NCBI GenBank assembly: GCA_012972835.1
Contig: JABDHK010000010.1
Location: 307,782-371,781 of the forward strand
Length of the DNA stretch: 64,000 nucleotides
Reading direction: 5' to 3'
From: Chlorobiaceae bacterium
Lineage (GTDB): Bacteria; Bacteroidota; Chlorobiia; Chlorobiales; Chlorobiaceae
The translations under genes were made by a program, and so were the position numbers. The first letter of the stretch is position 1. Every line of letters starts with the position of its first letter. Positions 8,431-20,228 of this stretch are shown piece after piece. The notes below the pieces were generated by a model. It did no database searches. It was not told the DNA's origin and saw only the letters and a program-made list of their open reading frames with translations.

Positions 8431-9918
8431 ATGGAAATCACAAAAAAAAGCGAGGGAGATGTTTTGGCATTGCCTGAAGCCAATAGCGGGGGACATAGTT
8501 CAATAGCGGCCAGTAATCTGACACCGAATCAGATTGTCTCACTTCTCGACAAGTATATTATTGGTCAGAAGGATGCCAAAAAATCTGTTGCTATAGCTCT
8601 GCGTAACAGGCTTCGCCGTCAGCATGTGAGTGATGATCTGCGTGATGAGATTATGCCGAACAATATTATCATGATTGGTCCGACCGGCGTCGGTAAAACT
8701 GAAATTGCCCGCAGGCTTGCCAAGCTGGCAAGAGCGCCGTTTGTCAAGGTTGAGGCATCCAAATTTACAGAAGTTGGCTATGTAGGCCGGGATGTCGAGT
8801 CAATGATTCGTGATCTTGTCGATCAATCCGTAGCTATGGTGAGAAGCGAGCGATCTGAAGATGTCCGCGAAAAGGCTGCTTTGCTGGTTGAAGAGCGCCT
8901 GCTTGATATTCTTCTCCCTCCACTCGCTACCTCACGCAACTCACGGAACAGTGAGGCGACGAGTGACGATGACTCTTCAGAGAGCGCAGTTGCCGATGAG
9001 CATGACAAGTCTCTTGAGGTTAACCGCCGAAGCCGCAAGAAAATGCTGGAACGTCTTCGCAACGGAAAGCTCGAAGATCGTCTGATTGAGATGGATACCA
9101 CAGGTGATAATCCCGGCGGAATGATGCAGATTTTCGGCCCTCTTGGGCAGATGGAGGAGATTGGCGGAATCATGCAGGATCTTATGAGCGGTCTGCCTCG
9201 TAAACGCAAGAAAAGAAGGGTTTCAATTGCCGAAGCCCGCAAGCTTCTTGAACAGGAAGAGGTTCAGAAGCTTATCGATATGGATAGTGTTGTCAAAGAG
9301 GCTATCAACAAGGTCGAACAGTCAGGCATTGTGTTTATTGACGAAATCGATAAAATCGCAGCGCCATCATCAGGTTCTGGCGGCAAGGGGCCGGATGTCA
9401 GCAGGGAAGGGGTGCAGCGAGATCTTTTGCCGATTGTAGAGGGTTCCAATGTTGCAACCAAACATGGTATGGTCAAGACTGATCATGTCTTGTTTATTGC
9501 ATCCGGCGCATTCCATGTTGCCAAACCCTCTGACTTGATCCCTGAACTGCAGGGTCGTTTTCCGATCAGGGTTGAACTGAAAAGCCTCACCGAGGAGGAT
9601 TTTTATCTCATTCTCACGCAGCCTGACAATGCCCTTATCAAGCAGTATTCCGCGCTTCTTCGCACAGAAGGGGTTGACCTGACCTTCAGTGACGGAGCTA
9701 TTCGTGAGATTGCAAAAATCGCAGCGAGGGTTAACGAAAGCGTTGAAAATATCGGAGCAAGGCGGCTGCATACCATTATGACCAATCTGCTTGAGGAGTT
9801 AATGTTCAATATTCCTGAAAATTTTTCAGATGAGCATGTTGAAATTGATGAAGTAATGGTTAAGGAAAAACTTAATCATGTGGTGGCCGACAGAGATCTC
9901 AGTCAGTATATCCTGTAA
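8431..9918 (+). CDS. hslU: ATP-dependent protease ATPase subunit HslU
   Basis: 495 residues, within the family's range. Walker [10 protein letters not shown] is at 83-91, Walker [12 protein letters not shown] near residue 300, and sensor/arginine-finger region [12 protein letters not shown] near 445. The charged, low-complexity stretch near residues 170-210 is the variable I-domain insertion. The C-terminus ends RDLSQYIL, the tail that docks into HslV (usually ...LSRFIL). It unfolds substrates and feeds them to HslV. Confidence 0.97.
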   Translation: MEITKKSEGDVLALPEANSGGHSSIAASNLTPNQIVSLLDKYIIGQKDAKKSVAIALRNRLRRQHVSDDLRDEIMPNNIIMIGPTGVGKTEIARRLAKLARAPFVKVEASKFTEVGYVGRDVESMIRDLVDQSVAMVRSERSEDVREKAALLVEERLLDILLPPLATSRNSRNSEATSDDDSSESAVADEHDKSLEVNRRSRKKMLERLRNGKLEDRLIEMDTTGDNPGGMMQIFGPLGQMEEIGGIMQDLMSGLPRKRKKRRVSIAEARKLLEQEEVQKLIDMDSVVKEAINKVEQSGIVFIDEIDKIAAPSSGSGGKGPDVSREGVQRDLLPIVEGSNVATKHGMVKTDHVLFIASGAFHVAKPSDLIPELQGRFPIRVELKSLTEEDFYLILTQPDNALIKQYSALLRTEGVDLTFSDGAIREIAKIAARVNESVENIGARRLHTIMTNLLEELMFNIPENFSDEHVEIDEVMVKEKLNHVVADRDLSQYIL

Positions 9919-9939
9919 GAGTGGTTTTTTCTTTTTTTT

Positions 9940-9965
9940 CAGAGCAGGCGTTTTCACCTGCTCTG
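9940..9965 (+). terminator. Hairpin between hslU and aroQ
   Basis: cagagcagg and cctgctctg form a perfect 9-bp stem with an 8-nt loop, 21 bp after the hslU stop. A T-rich tract lies before rather than after the stem, so it is not a textbook rho-independent terminator. It may attenuate hslU transcription or protect the mRNA end. Confidence 0.4.
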
Positions 9966-9988
9966 TTACAATAATTATTACAATTGCG

Positions 9989-10426
9989 ATGTCGATACTT
10001 GTACTCAACGGTCCGAACCTTTCAAGGCTTGGAAAACGAGAACCCGGTGTTTATGGCTATCAGACTCTTGATGATATCAATCGCGAACTGGTTGCAGCTT
10101 TTCCGGAAGTGACCTTTGAGTTCTTTCAGTCAGAAGATGAAGGCGCCTTGCTTGAAAAACTCTTTCATGTTGAGGACAAGGGCGGTTACAGAGGGGTCTT
10201 GCTCAATGCCGGAGCCTTCACGCACTACTCGATAGCGCTGCGTGATGCTATCAGTGGAGTGGTCATCCCAGTTGTTGAGATCCATCTTTCCAATATTTAT
10301 GCTCGCGAGGAGTTTCGCCGTAAATCAGTTATTTCTGAAGTCTGCGTTGGTGTGATCAGCGGGTTCGGAGCGAATAGCTATCATCTTGGCGTAAGGGCTC
10401 TTATGGGGCTTTCCAGTATACAGTAA
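9989..10426 (+). CDS. aroQ: Type II 3-dehydroquinate dehydratase AroQ
   Basis: 145 residues from ATG 9989; the longer open frame upstream overlaps hslU and the hairpin and is not family-like. It catalyses 3-dehydroquinate to 3-dehydroshikimate in the shikimate pathway. Visible signatures are LVLNGPNLSRLGKREPGVYG (catalytic Tyr and Arg), NAGAFTHYSIALRDAI and VEIHLSNIYAREEFRRKS (His and Arg of the lid). It ends 1 bp before a convergent gene. Confidence 0.96.
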   Translation: MSILVLNGPNLSRLGKREPGVYGYQTLDDINRELVAAFPEVTFEFFQSEDEGALLEKLFHVEDKGGYRGVLLNAGAFTHYSIALRDAISGVVIPVVEIHLSNIYAREEFRRKSVISEVCVGVISGFGANSYHLGVRALMGLSSIQ

Positions 10427-10427
10427 C

Positions 10428-11276
10428 CTACTCTTTTGTAAGTTTTTTCAGGAGTACACGCATCTCCTCAATACGTCTCTTGTCACTCTCTATCAGAATA
10501 GGCTTGTCAAGAGCAGTTTTCATGAGTGTGATTGCTTCCTCCTTATTTCCTGATTTAATACAGATTAATGCCAGTTCATGATAGTTTCTGATGAATCTTG
10601 AATCGATGCTGATTGCTTTTCGAAATGCTGTTTCAGCAAGTGTATAATCACCTTTCGGTACTTCACCGATAAAGGCGTTGCCGACCATTCTTCTGAACCA
10701 TCCAATACTGGCGGCCTCGCGATAATAAGAGCCAAGCATTGAGAGCGCTGTCCCATCATTCGGGTTTAATCGAAGCGCCGTGTCAAGTTCTCGTTTTATC
10801 TCATTCGCCCGTTTTAATTTTTCCTTGGTGCCGATTTTGTCAGCCATCATGCCAAGCGACGCGGCAAGCCAGGTGTGGCTTTTTGCATTGGTGCTGTCGA
10901 GAGTTATGCCGTTGCGTGCATATTCCGCTGCTTTACGGTAGTGCTGCATACGTGCATCATTGTTTCCGTGACCAATGGACTCTCCCAGGCTCACCTGCAA
11001 TCGGGCCATTCTCCAGTAGAGTTCAACATTGGAGGGATTGTTGTGAAGCTCTGAGGAGTATATCGAATCAGCTACTGGATAGTTCATTTTCCATAACGCT
11101 TCATCAGCAATTTCAATTGGTGTTACCGTTGGTTTGATTTTTACTGTTTTTGCTTTCTTTGCAGCAATTGCCGGAAAAAGTGCAGTCAGTGAAAAGAGTG
11201 CAAGAGTCACTAACCATAGGTAACGGCGTCTTCGGCGATTTGTGGTGGCAGGCATTGATGCGGTTATTTGAACCAA
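10428..11276 (-). CDS. Secreted or membrane-anchored TPR protein
   Basis: 282 residues (or 275 from ATG 11255). A cluster of arginines precedes a hydrophobic stretch (YLWLVTLALFSLTALFPAIA), giving a signal peptide or anchor. The rest is tetratricopeptide-like helices (ALWKMNYPVADSIYSSEL; NAKSHTWLAASLGMM; ALRLNPNDGTALSMLGSYY; FIRNYHELALICIKSGNKEE). The spacing of blocks resembles bacterial RMDN-like TPR proteins. It probably acts as an envelope scaffold; partners are unknown. Its first codons overlap the DoxX gene stop by 13 bp, indicating coupling. Confidence 0.7.
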   Translation of the reverse strand: MVQITASMPATTNRRRRRYLWLVTLALFSLTALFPAIAAKKAKTVKIKPTVTPIEIADEALWKMNYPVADSIYSSELHNNPSNVELYWRMARLQVSLGESIGHGNNDARMQHYRKAAEYARNGITLDSTNAKSHTWLAASLGMMADKIGTKEKLKRANEIKRELDTALRLNPNDGTALSMLGSYYREAASIGWFRRMVGNAFIGEVPKGDYTLAETAFRKAISIDSRFIRNYHELALICIKSGNKEEAITLMKTALDKPILIESDKRRIEEMRVLLKKLTKE

Positions 11277-11734
11277 ATGGAATCGGGGTATTTCTGGTGA
11301 AGCGGCTTGTCAACCCCGAACCAGTGACCGGAGGGGAGCAGCATCATCAATACAGAAAAGATCATAAACGGCGGAAGCGAGAGGTTGTAATAGCCTCCAG
11401 CAGCAAAGTTAAGCACCAGAAATAACGCCAGTGCTGCGTTTGCTCTCACGGCAAAACCTGCCAGCAGCGACAGGCCGATAACAAGCTCACCAACAGTTAC
11501 AATCCATGCAATCGGAAATGCCAACGGTATAGCAAAGTGCTCAAGATAGTTGGCCTGAAAGGAACCGGCCGGGAGTTCCGCAAAACGCTTCGTAAAAAAA
11601 CCGAGCATCAGGTCACTCCAAAGCCACCCTTTCGTCAACTTGCGCCAGAAGCCGTAGAGAAAAAACAGGGCAAAAAGATAACGTCCGACAAGGAAAACAA
11701 TAATCCCTGCTTTTTTCAATGGATTGTGTGTCAT
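11264..11734 (-). CDS. DoxX family membrane protein
   Basis: 156 residues with four hydrophobic segments (VFLVGRYLFALFFLYGFWRK; FPIAWIVTVGELVIGLSLLA; AALALFLVLNFAAGGYY; FMIFSVLMMLLP). The GELVIGLSLLAGFAVRANA block between helices is the DoxX signature. DoxX proteins are linked to quinone/thiosulfate oxidation in archaea and to redox homeostasis in other bacteria; the actual role here is unknown. It is followed by the overlapping TPR gene. Confidence 0.85.
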   Translation of the reverse strand: MTHNPLKKAGIIVFLVGRYLFALFFLYGFWRKLTKGWLWSDLMLGFFTKRFAELPAGSFQANYLEHFAIPLAFPIAWIVTVGELVIGLSLLAGFAVRANAALALFLVLNFAAGGYYNLSLPPFMIFSVLMMLLPSGHWFGVDKPLHQKYPDSIWFK

Positions 11735-11953
11735 CTATCGGTCTAAGTCGTTGAGGGCGTTCTGCATCAATGAAGCTAACTGCACAGCAATATATTTAAT
11801 ATTCAGGATGTTTTGAAAAAGTTACCATTTTAAGACGATCGATCAATAATGCAATCACATTTTCATAATCCAAAGCAGGGGTGTATCGAGGTCAAATTCT
11901 ACAGACCAAGCCCATGAAATCTTTTCTCTTTTAAACTATCCTGTCGTATATTA

Positions 11954-11998
11954 GCTCATATAGAAGCGTTATCCTATGGTATTGTGTTATATATGAGC
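11954..11998. promoter_or_regulatory. Inverted repeat over the start of the HipB-like gene (candidate autoregulatory operator)
   Basis: gctcatata (11954-11962) and tatatgagc (11990-11998) are a perfect 9-bp inverted repeat, the second arm covering the ATG at 11993. Antitoxin regulators of this type usually repress their own promoter, which suggests an operator. Binding is inferred. Confidence 0.4.
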
Positions 11999-12337
11999 GG
12001 TAATATTAACCAGGCACCCATACCACTCCCTGTTTCCAGAGCACTAAAAAAGTTCGGGATGGATTTATCTCTGTCGAGAAGGCGGCGGTGCTTTTCACAG
12101 CAGTCGATGGCTGAGCGGATTGGTATTTCAGTATCCAGTCTGAGGAGACTGGAAAAAGGTGATCCAAGTTTGTCGTGGGGGACGATTGCCCGCGCTCTTT
12201 ATGTGTTGGGCAAACTTGATAAACTCAATGAACTTATAGATACCGCAAATGACTCGATCGGGCTTGTTCTGATGGATGAGCAGCTGCCTCGACGTATCCG
12301 AAAAAGAAAAATTTCATCGGAAACAGGTGCGCTATGA
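11993..12337 (+). CDS. HipB-like XRE-family regulator (orphan antitoxin)
   Basis: 114 residues from ATG 11993; GTG 11984 is a possible earlier start. A helix-turn-helix of the Cro/CI type lies at about 25-65 (SQQSMAERIGISVSSLRRLE). The KGDPSLSWGTIARALYVLGK continuation and the LVLMDEQLPRRIRKRK tail are typical of regulators encoded with HipA-type kinases. Its stop overlaps an ATG (ATGA at 12334) that begins only a 25-codon frame, so the hipA toxin is missing. It probably represses itself and may be a surviving antitoxin. Confidence 0.75.
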   Translation: MSGNINQAPIPLPVSRALKKFGMDLSLSRRRRCFSQQSMAERIGISVSSLRRLEKGDPSLSWGTIARALYVLGKLDKLNELIDTANDSIGLVLMDEQLPRRIRKRKISSETGAL

Positions 12338-12411
12338 GCAAGACTATTCAGCATGGTGCTGAATCACATGAGGTTCTGGGGGTCGACATCGACCGTGAAG
12401 GCGAGGCCTGA
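12334..12411 (+). pseudogene. Stub of a hipA-like toxin gene
   Basis: The ATG overlapping the hipB-like stop encodes MSKTIQHGAE and then runs into sequence that is the antisense of priA's 3' end, stopping at 12411. HipA genes normally follow their hipB at exactly this overlap. I infer that hipA was deleted, leaving the first few codons. Confidence 0.4.
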
Positions 12412-14802
12412 AGAGCGGAAATGGGCAGTAATTTCGTCGCTTAGATGTTTGACGAAGAGGGGAGAGAGTTTGCCGTCGAAGAGCTTAACAAGAACATGGT
12501 ATCGGTACCGTCCTTTTATTTTTGCAATACCTGCCGGTGCAGGTCCCAGCACTTGTCCTCTCTCCTGCGGCAGTTGCTCTATCAATGTATCGCGGCAGTA
12601 GAGTGCGGCAGCTTCAGCCTGCTTTTCAACAGTAGAAGTGCATTCAAATTTAATGAGCCGTGATGCTGGTGGGTAACGCAGCTCTTTTCTTATAGCTGTT
12701 TCCTCAAGAACAAACTTTTTATAGCTCTCCTTTCCCTGCAAAAGGGCGGTGAAAACATCGCTCTCCTTGTTGAAAACCTGAAAGTAGACCTCTCCCGGCA
12801 TTGAGGAGCGTCCTGCACGTCCGGCCACCTGCGTAAGCAGGGAGAAGGTGCGCTCCGAAGCTCTGAAGTCGGGGATGTTGAGCCCGATATCAGCCATGAG
12901 CACTCCTACGAGGGTGACGGCCGGAAAGTCGAGCCCTTTTGCAACCATCTGTGTGCCGAGAAGGATGCGTGCTTTTCTGTCGTGAAACTCTTTGAGAATA
13001 CGACCGTGAGAGCCTTTGGTGGTTGTGGTATCGACATCCATCCGGAGGATTTTTTCTTCAGGAAAAAGGGTCTGCAGCTCTTCTTCTATACGTTCGGTGC
13101 CACTGCTTTTTAAAAAAAGATCGGTCGATGAACATTTCACGCATGAAGCAGTGTAGCTTTCAGTGTGGCCGCAGTAGTGGCAACGGAGATGTTTCTGGGT
13201 TGCATGGTAGACCAGCGGGATAGTACAGAACTTGCAGATTGGGATATGACCACATGTCAGGCAGAAGACACTTCCGGCAAACCCCCGTCTGTTCTGGAGG
13301 AGAATGACCTGCTCATCTTTTTCAAGGCGAAGGGCAATCTGGCGATAGAGCAGCTCTGAAATCGATGCAGATGCTTTTGGGCTCTCTTTCATCCAGATCA
13401 GGCTGATGACAGGCATTGTTGCCCCGTCAACCCGTTCTGGCAGGTTGACAAGGGTATATTTGCCGTTCAGTGCGTTGCTGTATGATTCAAACGATGGTGT
13501 TGCCGATCCGAGCACACAGATAGCACTGCTGAACATTGCCCTCATAACCGCTGTATCCCTTCCGTTGTAGCGGGGATTCCGGTCCTGCTTGTAGGCGCCG
13601 TCATGTTCTTCGTCCACAATGATGGCGCCGAGGTTTTCGAGAGGAGCGAAAATGGTTGAGCGGGCGCCAAGGGCGATCTTTGTCTTTCCAAGGCGCAGGC
13701 AGTGCCAGGCCTCATATTTTTCCTGGTTGCTCATGGCGCTGTGCAGGATGGTGATGTCGTCGTGAAAATGCTCACGGAATCGCCCTGCAGTTTGCGGGGT
13801 CAGGGCAATTTCAGGAACGAGAACAATCGCAGTTTTTCCTGCGGCAAGAACTTTTTTCAGCAGCTCAATATAGATCAGGGTTTTTCCGCTTCCGGTGACG
13901 CCGTGCAGGAGGAAGGTGCTGTATTCGTTCTTTTCAAAAGCACACAAAAGCTGGTCAAGGGCTTTTTGCTGTGACGCTGTAGGGGTTTTCCGGGACTGGG
14001 GTGTTTCTGTAAAGCCGGTTGAGAAGGTAGTTGTGATATCGGTCAGAACCTTTTCAACCAGCCCTTTTTTAACGAGAGCGTTCAGTGTCTCCCTTGAGGA
14101 GCCGATCGCTTCGGCAGATGCACAGGTATAGTCAAGGGAAGCCAGTATTTTGAAGGCTTCAAGCTGTTTCGGGGATCCTTTCAGGCTCTCTTCCGCATTG
14201 TCCGGCAGTGATGTGCCAAGGCGGTAAGCGGTTTTCTGTTTGGGCCTGGTGGAGGTAAATTTTTTTGAAAGCACAAGATGTCCTCCGCGCTCAAGTTCGG
14301 AGAGGGTACGGTAAAGCTGTTTTTTTCCCAGTCGCCGTTGAAGCTGGACAACAGTCAGACGCTTCTCCATGATCATCATCTGCATGATGGAGCGCCGGAG
14401 TTTTGTGTTGATGATTTTGGTGCTTTCGGCCTGCAGGGTAAAGCCGGTTATTTCAACGACATCATGAACTGTTGTCCGCACTGCGGCGGGCAGGGCGGCG
14501 GTAAGGGTATCAACTCTTCTTGTAAGATAGTAATCAGCCATCCACTCAGTAAGCTTGAGGAGGGAGGTGTCGAGAAGAGGGCGCCCACCATAGAGCAGAT
14601 CAGAAATCTCTATGTCGGAGAGTTCTCCAATCTCTTCAGCTGTTATGCTGATAATGTAGCCTGTTGAGACAGCTCCATTTCCTTTTTTTTTGGAAAGAAG
14701 CACCATGCATCCCGGCTTGATCTCCAGTTCAAGAGTGTCGGGTACCAAAGCGCTGAAGGGCTCGCCTCTGAAAAATTTTTCTGCTACAATCAGTGCCTGC
14801 AT
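12364..14802 (-). CDS. priA: Primosomal replication protein N' (PriA helicase)
   Basis: 812 residues. Walker A GVTGSGKT is near residue 302, the DEEH box (IIVDEEHDGAYKQDRNPRYN) near 397, and an eight-cysteine double zinc-binding region (CLTCGHIPICKFC; CHYCGHTESYTASCVKC) between about 512 and 560. Helicase motifs LLGTQMVAKGLDFP and QVAGRAGRS follow. PriA restarts stalled replication forks by recognising D-loops and loading the primosome. It ends convergently over the hipA stub. Confidence 0.97.
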   Translation of the reverse strand: MQALIVAEKFFRGEPFSALVPDTLELEIKPGCMVLLSKKKGNGAVSTGYIISITAEEIGELSDIEISDLLYGGRPLLDTSLLKLTEWMADYYLTRRVDTLTAALPAAVRTTVHDVVEITGFTLQAESTKIINTKLRRSIMQMMIMEKRLTVVQLQRRLGKKQLYRTLSELERGGHLVLSKKFTSTRPKQKTAYRLGTSLPDNAEESLKGSPKQLEAFKILASLDYTCASAEAIGSSRETLNALVKKGLVEKVLTDITTTFSTGFTETPQSRKTPTASQQKALDQLLCAFEKNEYSTFLLHGVTGSGKTLIYIELLKKVLAAGKTAIVLVPEIALTPQTAGRFREHFHDDITILHSAMSNQEKYEAWHCLRLGKTKIALGARSTIFAPLENLGAIIVDEEHDGAYKQDRNPRYNGRDTAVMRAMFSSAICVLGSATPSFESYSNALNGKYTLVNLPERVDGATMPVISLIWMKESPKASASISELLYRQIALRLEKDEQVILLQNRRGFAGSVFCLTCGHIPICKFCTIPLVYHATQKHLRCHYCGHTESYTASCVKCSSTDLFLKSSGTERIEEELQTLFPEEKILRMDVDTTTTKGSHGRILKEFHDRKARILLGTQMVAKGLDFPAVTLVGVLMADIGLNIPDFRASERTFSLLTQVAGRAGRSSMPGEVYFQVFNKESDVFTALLQGKESYKKFVLEETAIRKELRYPPASRLIKFECTSTVEKQAEAAALYCRDTLIEQLPQERGQVLGPAPAGIAKIKGRYRYHVLVKLFDGKLSPLFVKHLSDEITAHFRSSGLAFTVDVDPQNLM

Positions 14803-14812
14803 GGTGGTAAAT

Positions 14813-14846
14813 GAAAAAAAGCCAGTGATAAAGGCACTGACTTTTT
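14813..14846 (-). terminator. Rho-independent terminator after adk
   Basis: Read on the minus strand, gtcagtg pairs with cactggc (7 bp with one G-U) around a short loop and is followed by seven T. It sits between the adk stop and the priA start and also has a T run on the other strand, so it may act in both directions. Confidence 0.7.
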
Positions 14847-14875
14847 TAACAGAGTAATTTATTTATTGCAAATGT

Positions 14876-16319
<1,444 letters not shown>

Positions 16320-16341
16320 AATTTGTGAGACGGTTAGATGA

Positions 16342-17421
16342 TTATTGCGGTTTTGAATGCTCCATTGCAGCCAGTTGACCGCATGCCGCATTAATGGTTG
16401 TTCCGAAGCTTTTTCTGACCGTGACATGCAACCCTGCATTCAGGAGGTATTGCTGGAACATGTCCCTGGTTGTACTATTAACAGCCTTGAATTTAATATT
16501 AATGATTGAATTGTAATCAATCAAATTTATTTTACATAAAAAGGTTTTAGCAAATCGGGCAAGTGTCTTCGCATCATCAAGCGAGTCGTTGATCCCTTTC
16601 AGGAGCATATAAACAATGGTAACCGGCATACCAGTCAATCCGGTATATTCCGCCAGTGCTTTGCCAAGTTCTTTCAGCGGGTATTGCCGGGCTGCGATTG
16701 GCATGAGCGATTCGCGTTTTATTTGATCCGCCGAATGAAGCGATACCGCAAGTTTTGTTTTCATTCCAGACCTTGCAACCCTCTGGATTTCCGGAATCAC
16801 GCCGACCGTCGAAATGGTTATTCTTTTTTGCGACAGGCAGAAGTTGTAGTTTCTTGTGCTGAGGGTTTCAATGGCTTCAATGACATTGTCCGTGTTCAGA
16901 AGCGGCTCACCCATCCCCATAAAGACAATATTAGTAAGTCTACCCTGTGGATTTTTTGCGGCAGCAATATCGTCGAGGGCATAAATCTGACCGGCAATTT
17001 CTCCCGCACTGAGATTGCGCCGGAAACCCATGGCTCCGGTAGCACAGAAAGGGCATTGAAGGGGGCAGCCGACCTGTGATGAAACACATGCGGTCATTCT
17101 GTCAGCCGATGCAATCAGGACGCTTTCCACCATATTATTATCGGGAAGTTTCAGCAATATTTTTTCTGTCGGGCTTTGGCAGGCCTCTTCGGAACTTTCC
17201 TGATGATCAATGAGTTGCAGAGGTGTGATTGAAAATGTTTCCGATAGTTTTTTGCGTAACGCAAGATTCAATGTGGTCATCTCATCAAAGCTCGACACAT
17301 GGTGGCTGAAAAGCCACTGATGTATCTGGGCCGCCCTGAATGAGGGTTCTCCCATTGAGGCCATTGCCTGTTTAAGATCCTTAAGGGTTAGATCAACTAT
17401 ATTCAGCAGCGGTTCGGACAT
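16342..17421 (-). CDS. rlmN: 23S rRNA (adenine-2503-C2)-methyltransferase RlmN
   Basis: 359 residues from ATG 17421 (MSEPLLNIVDLTLKDLKQAM). This radical SAM enzyme carries CPLQCPFC near residues 118-125 for the 4Fe-4S cluster, the GMGEPLLN motif, and C-terminal GTTINAACGQL with the methyl-carrying cysteine. It methylates A2503 of 23S rRNA and A37 of some tRNAs. An earlier in-frame ATG at 17514 adds a hydrophobic, family-unlike extension. Confidence 0.95.
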   Translation of the reverse strand: MSEPLLNIVDLTLKDLKQAMASMGEPSFRAAQIHQWLFSHHVSSFDEMTTLNLALRKKLSETFSITPLQLIDHQESSEEACQSPTEKILLKLPDNNMVESVLIASADRMTACVSSQVGCPLQCPFCATGAMGFRRNLSAGEIAGQIYALDDIAAAKNPQGRLTNIVFMGMGEPLLNTDNVIEAIETLSTRNYNFCLSQKRITISTVGVIPEIQRVARSGMKTKLAVSLHSADQIKRESLMPIAARQYPLKELGKALAEYTGLTGMPVTIVYMLLKGINDSLDDAKTLARFAKTFLCKINLIDYNSIINIKFKAVNSTTRDMFQQYLLNAGLHVTVRKSFGTTINAACGQLAAMEHSKPQ

Positions 17422-17607
17422 TGTAAAATAGATAGATTTTTTTTTAAAAAACGTCATTGATGAAAAATCAATAGTCATAGTAGTAGTGATATAAGGAAAA
17501 ATATATGCTCTCAATGGTTCTTTTGCTAACAGGAGAGTTTCCGCTTTCCGTAGCGGGGAAAAAAGTATAGATTAACTTTTATTTTTTGTTAAAGTTACCC
17601 AAAACGA

Positions 17608-18684
17608 ATGATAATTCCAGAGTATGGTCGGACACTTAATGCAGAGGAGTGGTCTCCGGTCATCGATGCACTGCTTGAAGGCCAGTCTTTTGTTCTTACA
17701 ACCCATGAAAATTCAGATGGTGACGGCCTCGGCAGCGAGGTTGCCCTTGCCATAGTACTTCGTGCGCTCGGTAAGGAGGTTTCTATTGTCAACCCGACGG
17801 AAGTACCTCCGAACTACATGTTTCTCAAACAGTTATATCCTATAACACTCTTTAATAACAAGAGCGAGGAGGCAATTCAGGAGCTGGCACTCTGTGATGT
17901 TGTTGTGTTGCTTGATGCCAATTTACATGACAGGATGGGTTCGCTGTGGCCACATGTAATTTTTTCCAAAGAGCTTGGCAGTCTTAAACTTGTCTGTGTT
18001 GATCATCATCTTGAACCGGATGATTTTACTGATGTCATGGTATGCGAAAGTTATGCATCATCGACCGGTGAACTTGTCTATGGCTTGATCTATGCGCTTC
18101 AGGCCCGGTTGGGTCGAGAGCTCTTTACCCCTGAAGTTGCCGAAGCGCTTTATGTCGCCGTCATGACTGATACAGGATCTTTCAGGTTTCCTAAAACAAC
18201 TCCCTATGTTTATCTGCTTGCCGGAGACCTTGTGAGCAAGGGCGCTGATCCAGCGGAGATTTACGACAGGATTTTCAACTCCCTGACAACGCCTGCGCTT
18301 AAACTTCTCGGTGCGGCCCTGAGTGCCATCTCCATACTTGATAACGGTGAAATTTCATGGCTTTTCATATCGCAGGATATGCTTAAAGCAACCGGAAGCA
18401 AATTGTTTGATACCGATCTTATTATCCGCTATCTTTTAAGTGTGCCATCTGTGCGTATTGCAGTTCTTATAGTTGAGATGCAGGATGGTAGAACCAAAGC
18501 AAGTTTCAGGTCACGGGGTGGTATCTATGTCAATCAGCTGGCAAAAAAATATGGAGGGGGTGGTCATATGAATGCCGCCGGATGTCTTTTTCAGTTTTCA
18601 TCCGATAAAGCCCAGAAGGTGTTACTGGATGACCTGAGAGAGTTCCTGAAAAATAACAACGAAACAAAAAGCCTCTCTTCTTAA
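17608..18684 (+). CDS. nrnA: DHH-family phosphoesterase (NrnA-like nanoRNase/pAp phosphatase)
   Basis: 358 residues. Motif [17 protein letters not shown] is near residue 33, DANLHDR near 111, the DHH motif VDHHLEPDD near 132, and a C-terminal DHHA1 glycine motif [10 protein letters not shown] near 315. NrnA-type enzymes degrade 2-5-nt RNAs and 3'-phosphoadenosine 5'-phosphate in bacteria lacking Orn. It is upstream of pepA with an 17-bp gap. Confidence 0.88.
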   Translation: MIIPEYGRTLNAEEWSPVIDALLEGQSFVLTTHENSDGDGLGSEVALAIVLRALGKEVSIVNPTEVPPNYMFLKQLYPITLFNNKSEEAIQELALCDVVVLLDANLHDRMGSLWPHVIFSKELGSLKLVCVDHHLEPDDFTDVMVCESYASSTGELVYGLIYALQARLGRELFTPEVAEALYVAVMTDTGSFRFPKTTPYVYLLAGDLVSKGADPAEIYDRIFNSLTTPALKLLGAALSAISILDNGEISWLFISQDMLKATGSKLFDTDLIIRYLLSVPSVRIAVLIVEMQDGRTKASFRSRGGIYVNQLAKKYGGGGHMNAAGCLFQFSSDKAQKVLLDDLREFLKNNNETKSLSS

Positions 18685-18701
18685 CGATTGTAAGTAAAGT
18701 T

Positions 18702-20216
18702 ATGAAAATTTCAGTAATAAAAAGTGATCTTGAACATCTTGGCACTGATCTTCTTGCGTTGCCTTTCAGCCATGATTCTCTGAAAAATGAAGCGGAAAAA
18801 ACGCTTTCAACCTTAGGGCTTGATATTCAGGTGTTGAAAGATTTCAAGGCTGAGGCAGGCGAGGTTGTTGTTCTTTATGGCGGAGGAAAAAAGCATACGC
18901 CGGCAAGGATCGCACTGCTTGGAGTTGGAGAGGGAAAAAAACTTGATGAGTGGCGCAAGGCTGCCATCTCCTTCGCCTCTAAAGCAGTGGAGATGAAACT
19001 TGAAAAAATTGCTGTTGACTGTTCCGGCATTGAGACTGTCGCGGCTTCTGCCGGGCAATCTGTTGCAACACTTGCTGCTGCCCTTGTCGAGGGTTGTGGT
19101 GCTGGAGCCTACCGGTTTGATCGCCTGAAAAGTGGTAAACTGGATAAAAAGAACTCTACTGAGAAGAAGCCGAAAAAGATCGAAGAGCTTCTTATCAGAG
19201 CTGATGCAGGGATGGTTGAGGAAATTGAGAAAGGTGTTGCTGAAGGAAAAATTGTTGCTTCATGCCAGAAAATGGCCAGGGATCTTGTGAACCTTCCGGG
19301 TAATTATCTGCAGGCAGAGGATATCTCAAAAGGAGCAGTGGAGTCCGGCAAGAAACATGGTTATGATGTCACTGTTTTTCATAAAAAAGAGATAGAGTCT
19401 CTTGGTATGGGTGGTTTGCTTGCGGTCAACAAGGGCAGTGTTCATCCTCCGACCTTTACGGTGCTTGACTACAAACCAAAAGGGGAGACAAAGCTTGTGG
19501 TCGCCCTTGTAGGTAAAGGTGTTACCTTTGATTCCGGTGGTATTTCGCTCAAGCCATCTGAAAATATGGGTGAAATGAAATCCGATATGTCGGGTGCCGC
19601 AAGCGTTCTCGGAACGCTGGAGGCTGTTGCCCGTCTCGGGCTTCCCCTGCATGTTATCGGCCTTATTCCAGCAACAGACAATATGCCGAGCGGTACAGCC
19701 CAGACTCCTGGTGATGTCATTACCACCTATTCGGGTATCACTGTCGAGGTTGGCAATACTGATGCCGAGGGTCGTCTTATTCTTGCTGATGCCCTGACAT
19801 ACGCGAAAGAGAAATACAAGCCGGATGTGATCATTGATGTTGCAACGCTTACCGGAGCCTGTATTGTTGCCCTTGGTTATCCTGTTGCAGGACTTTTCAG
19901 CAACAATGACAAGCTGGCTGAAGAGATCTTTCAGGCAGGGCAGCAGACAGGCGAAAAAGTATGGCGCTTGCCTCTCTGGGAGGTCTATGATGAGCAGATA
20001 AAGTCTGATGTGGCTGATGTGAACAATACCGGAGGACGCGGAGCAGGCTCGGTTACTGCGGCCAAATTTCTTGAAAAATTCATTGATGGTCATGAAAAAT
20101 GGGCCCACATCGACATTGCCGGCCCATCATTTTTGCCGAAAAGCTCAGGCAAAGTGAGTGGAGGCACAGGTTTCGGTGTGAGCCTGCTTGTAGAAGTGCT
20201 GAAAAAATGGTGTTAA
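18702..20216 (+). CDS. pepA: Leucyl aminopeptidase (M17)
   Basis: 504 residues. A variable N-terminal domain precedes the catalytic C-terminal domain: [16 protein letters not shown] near 268, [10 protein letters not shown], and the M17 signature NTDAEGRL near 350 supplying metal ligands. It binds two divalent metals and removes N-terminal residues from peptides. In some bacteria it also acts in DNA binding, which is not evident here. Confidence 0.96.
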   Translation: MKISVIKSDLEHLGTDLLALPFSHDSLKNEAEKTLSTLGLDIQVLKDFKAEAGEVVVLYGGGKKHTPARIALLGVGEGKKLDEWRKAAISFASKAVEMKLEKIAVDCSGIETVAASAGQSVATLAAALVEGCGAGAYRFDRLKSGKLDKKNSTEKKPKKIEELLIRADAGMVEEIEKGVAEGKIVASCQKMARDLVNLPGNYLQAEDISKGAVESGKKHGYDVTVFHKKEIESLGMGGLLAVNKGSVHPPTFTVLDYKPKGETKLVVALVGKGVTFDSGGISLKPSENMGEMKSDMSGAASVLGTLEAVARLGLPLHVIGLIPATDNMPSGTAQTPGDVITTYSGITVEVGNTDAEGRLILADALTYAKEKYKPDVIIDVATLTGACIVALGYPVAGLFSNNDKLAEEIFQAGQQTGEKVWRLPLWEVYDEQIKSDVADVNNTGGRGAGSVTAAKFLEKFIDGHEKWAHIDIAGPSFLPKSSGKVSGGTGFGVSLLVEVLKKWC

Positions 20217-20228
20217 TCTGAACCCATC

